Origin: Odoribacteraceae bacterium | Lineage (GTDB): Bacteria; Bacteroidota; Bacteroidia; Bacteroidales; Marinifilaceae | Assembly: GCA_031279175.1 (NCBI GenBank) | Contig: JAITJA010000118.1 | Span: forward strand, 1-13,167 | Direction of reading: 5' to 3' | Length of the DNA stretch: 13,167 nt | Shown: in pieces, positions 12,711 to 13,167 of the stretch | Numbering within the stretch: position 1 is the first letter of the stretch | How the letters are laid out: every line of letters begins with the position of its first letter | The notes under the pieces: generated by a model | What the model was told of the DNA's origin: nothing | Seen by the model: the letters and a program-made list of their open reading frames with translations, nothing else | The model's database searches: none | Position numbers and translations under genes: made by a program

Positions 12711-13167
12711 TTACCCGCGGTGGAAGAATCGTTGGACAAGCTCCATGAGCTTCCCGGGGTCGGCTTGTATTTCCTGCCGGAGGAACCTGTCATTGAATTG
12801 CCTGAGCGCGGTAATTGTCCCGTCGACGAGCGCGGGCGCGAACACGCCGTGTCGTTCGAAGATCTCCCGTTGTTCCTGGAGGCAGGCGGCGGACTCGAAG
12901 CAGGAGGAGGGCAGGCGCGCCAGGCGGTTAGCCACCTCCCGGTCGGAGAAGACATTCACGTCCACGTACCGTTCCCTCGCGCGGGCGACCGCGTCGGCGG
13001 TTTCGAACCCGTGCCTGGCGGCCACGGCCAGCCCGGCGAGCAGGAGGTAAACGTCCGCGGAGCCGTCGGGGCAGCGGAACTCGACGGTCTGGCGCTGGCT
13101 GAAATCCGCGTCGGGGGGGCTCTCCAGCGGGTTAGCGTCCGCGATCATGCCGTTCGCGCCGCCCGTC
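12711..13167 (-). CDS. Glutamine synthetase, C-terminal part (cut by window edge)
   Basis: The frame is open from the right edge leftwards to TAA at 12711-12713, about 152 residues; the ATG at 13148 is internal because T-G-G-A-N-G precedes it in frame. The segment QTVEFRCPDGSADVYLLLAG with the following LAVAARHG corresponds to the glutamine synthetase block R-x-PDxSANPYL, here in a form I associate with Bacteroidetes enzymes of about 500 residues. The enzyme makes glutamine from glutamate, ammonia and ATP. The catalytic domain's earlier motifs lie outside the window. The tail after the barrel (YVDVNVFSD, ARLPSSCFESA, QFNDRFLRQEIQ) is helical and typical of an extended C-terminus. It converges on PAP2 with array 2 between. 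Confidence 0.85.
   Translation of the reverse strand, partial: TGGANGMIADANPLESPPDADFSQRQTVEFRCPDGSADVYLLLAGLAVAARHGFETADAVARARERYVDVNVFSDREVANRLARLPSSCFESAACLQEQREIFERHGVFAPALVDGTITALRQFNDRFLRQEIQADPGKLMELVQRFFHRG

Noticed and set aside
12346..13050. 234-residue frame with S-T-K-H-C-R-L repeats across array 2
   Set aside because: All frames are open through the array because of its period and lack of stops, and this one continues into antisense of glutamine synthetase. No sign of a start or domain.

Overview
The window looks like chromosomal DNA from a GC-rich member of the Bacteroidetes, most likely Bacteroidales. The reasons are the protein families (an RsiV-like DUF3298 protein, a redoxin with a V-T-R-N-V segment, an S41 protease, a glutamine synthetase with a C-terminal PDGSADVYLLLAGLAVAA block), the scarcity of strong Shine-Dalgarno sites, and promoter-like boxes of the TAnnTTTG kind in a GC-rich form, TACnTTYGCGG. 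I cannot name the genus. I see no phage, transposase, tRNA, rRNA or CRISPR.

Layout, left to right. A DUF3298 protein cut by the left edge converges on a leftward metX-hom pair for methionine and threonine precursor synthesis; a perfect 28-bp palindrome separates them. Upstream of metX lies a stretch of about 320 bases without a convincing gene, then a 13-unit tandem array of 21-bp near-palindromic repeats, a hairpin, and a leftward DUF554 membrane protein. A rightward block follows: a polysaccharide flippase and a secreted esterase whose genes overlap by 4 bases, then polyprenyl synthetase, dCMP deaminase, S41 C-terminal-processing protease and a membrane-anchored DNA/RNA non-specific endonuclease. 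The last three are linked by two 14-base overlaps. The endonuclease meets a leftward TlpA-like redoxin with stop codons directly abutting. A PAP2 phosphatase diverges from the redoxin gene. After it comes a second array (15 units of another 21-bp near-palindrome), then the C-terminal part of a leftward glutamine synthetase cut by the right edge.

Most genes are ordinary housekeeping or envelope genes: a lipid-carrier prenyl synthase, a glycan flippase, a PAP2 phosphatase that could recycle prenyl diphosphates, and several exported hydrolases. The unusual material is the pair of arrays. They have different sequences but the same 21-bp period (two B-DNA turns). Each alternates inverted 7-bp half-sites, and the arms differ between arrays in a compensatory way. 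This suggests a repeated hairpin or protein-binding element rather than random minisatellites. Either array could instead be read as heptapeptide repeats of related pattern, which is weighed in the findings.
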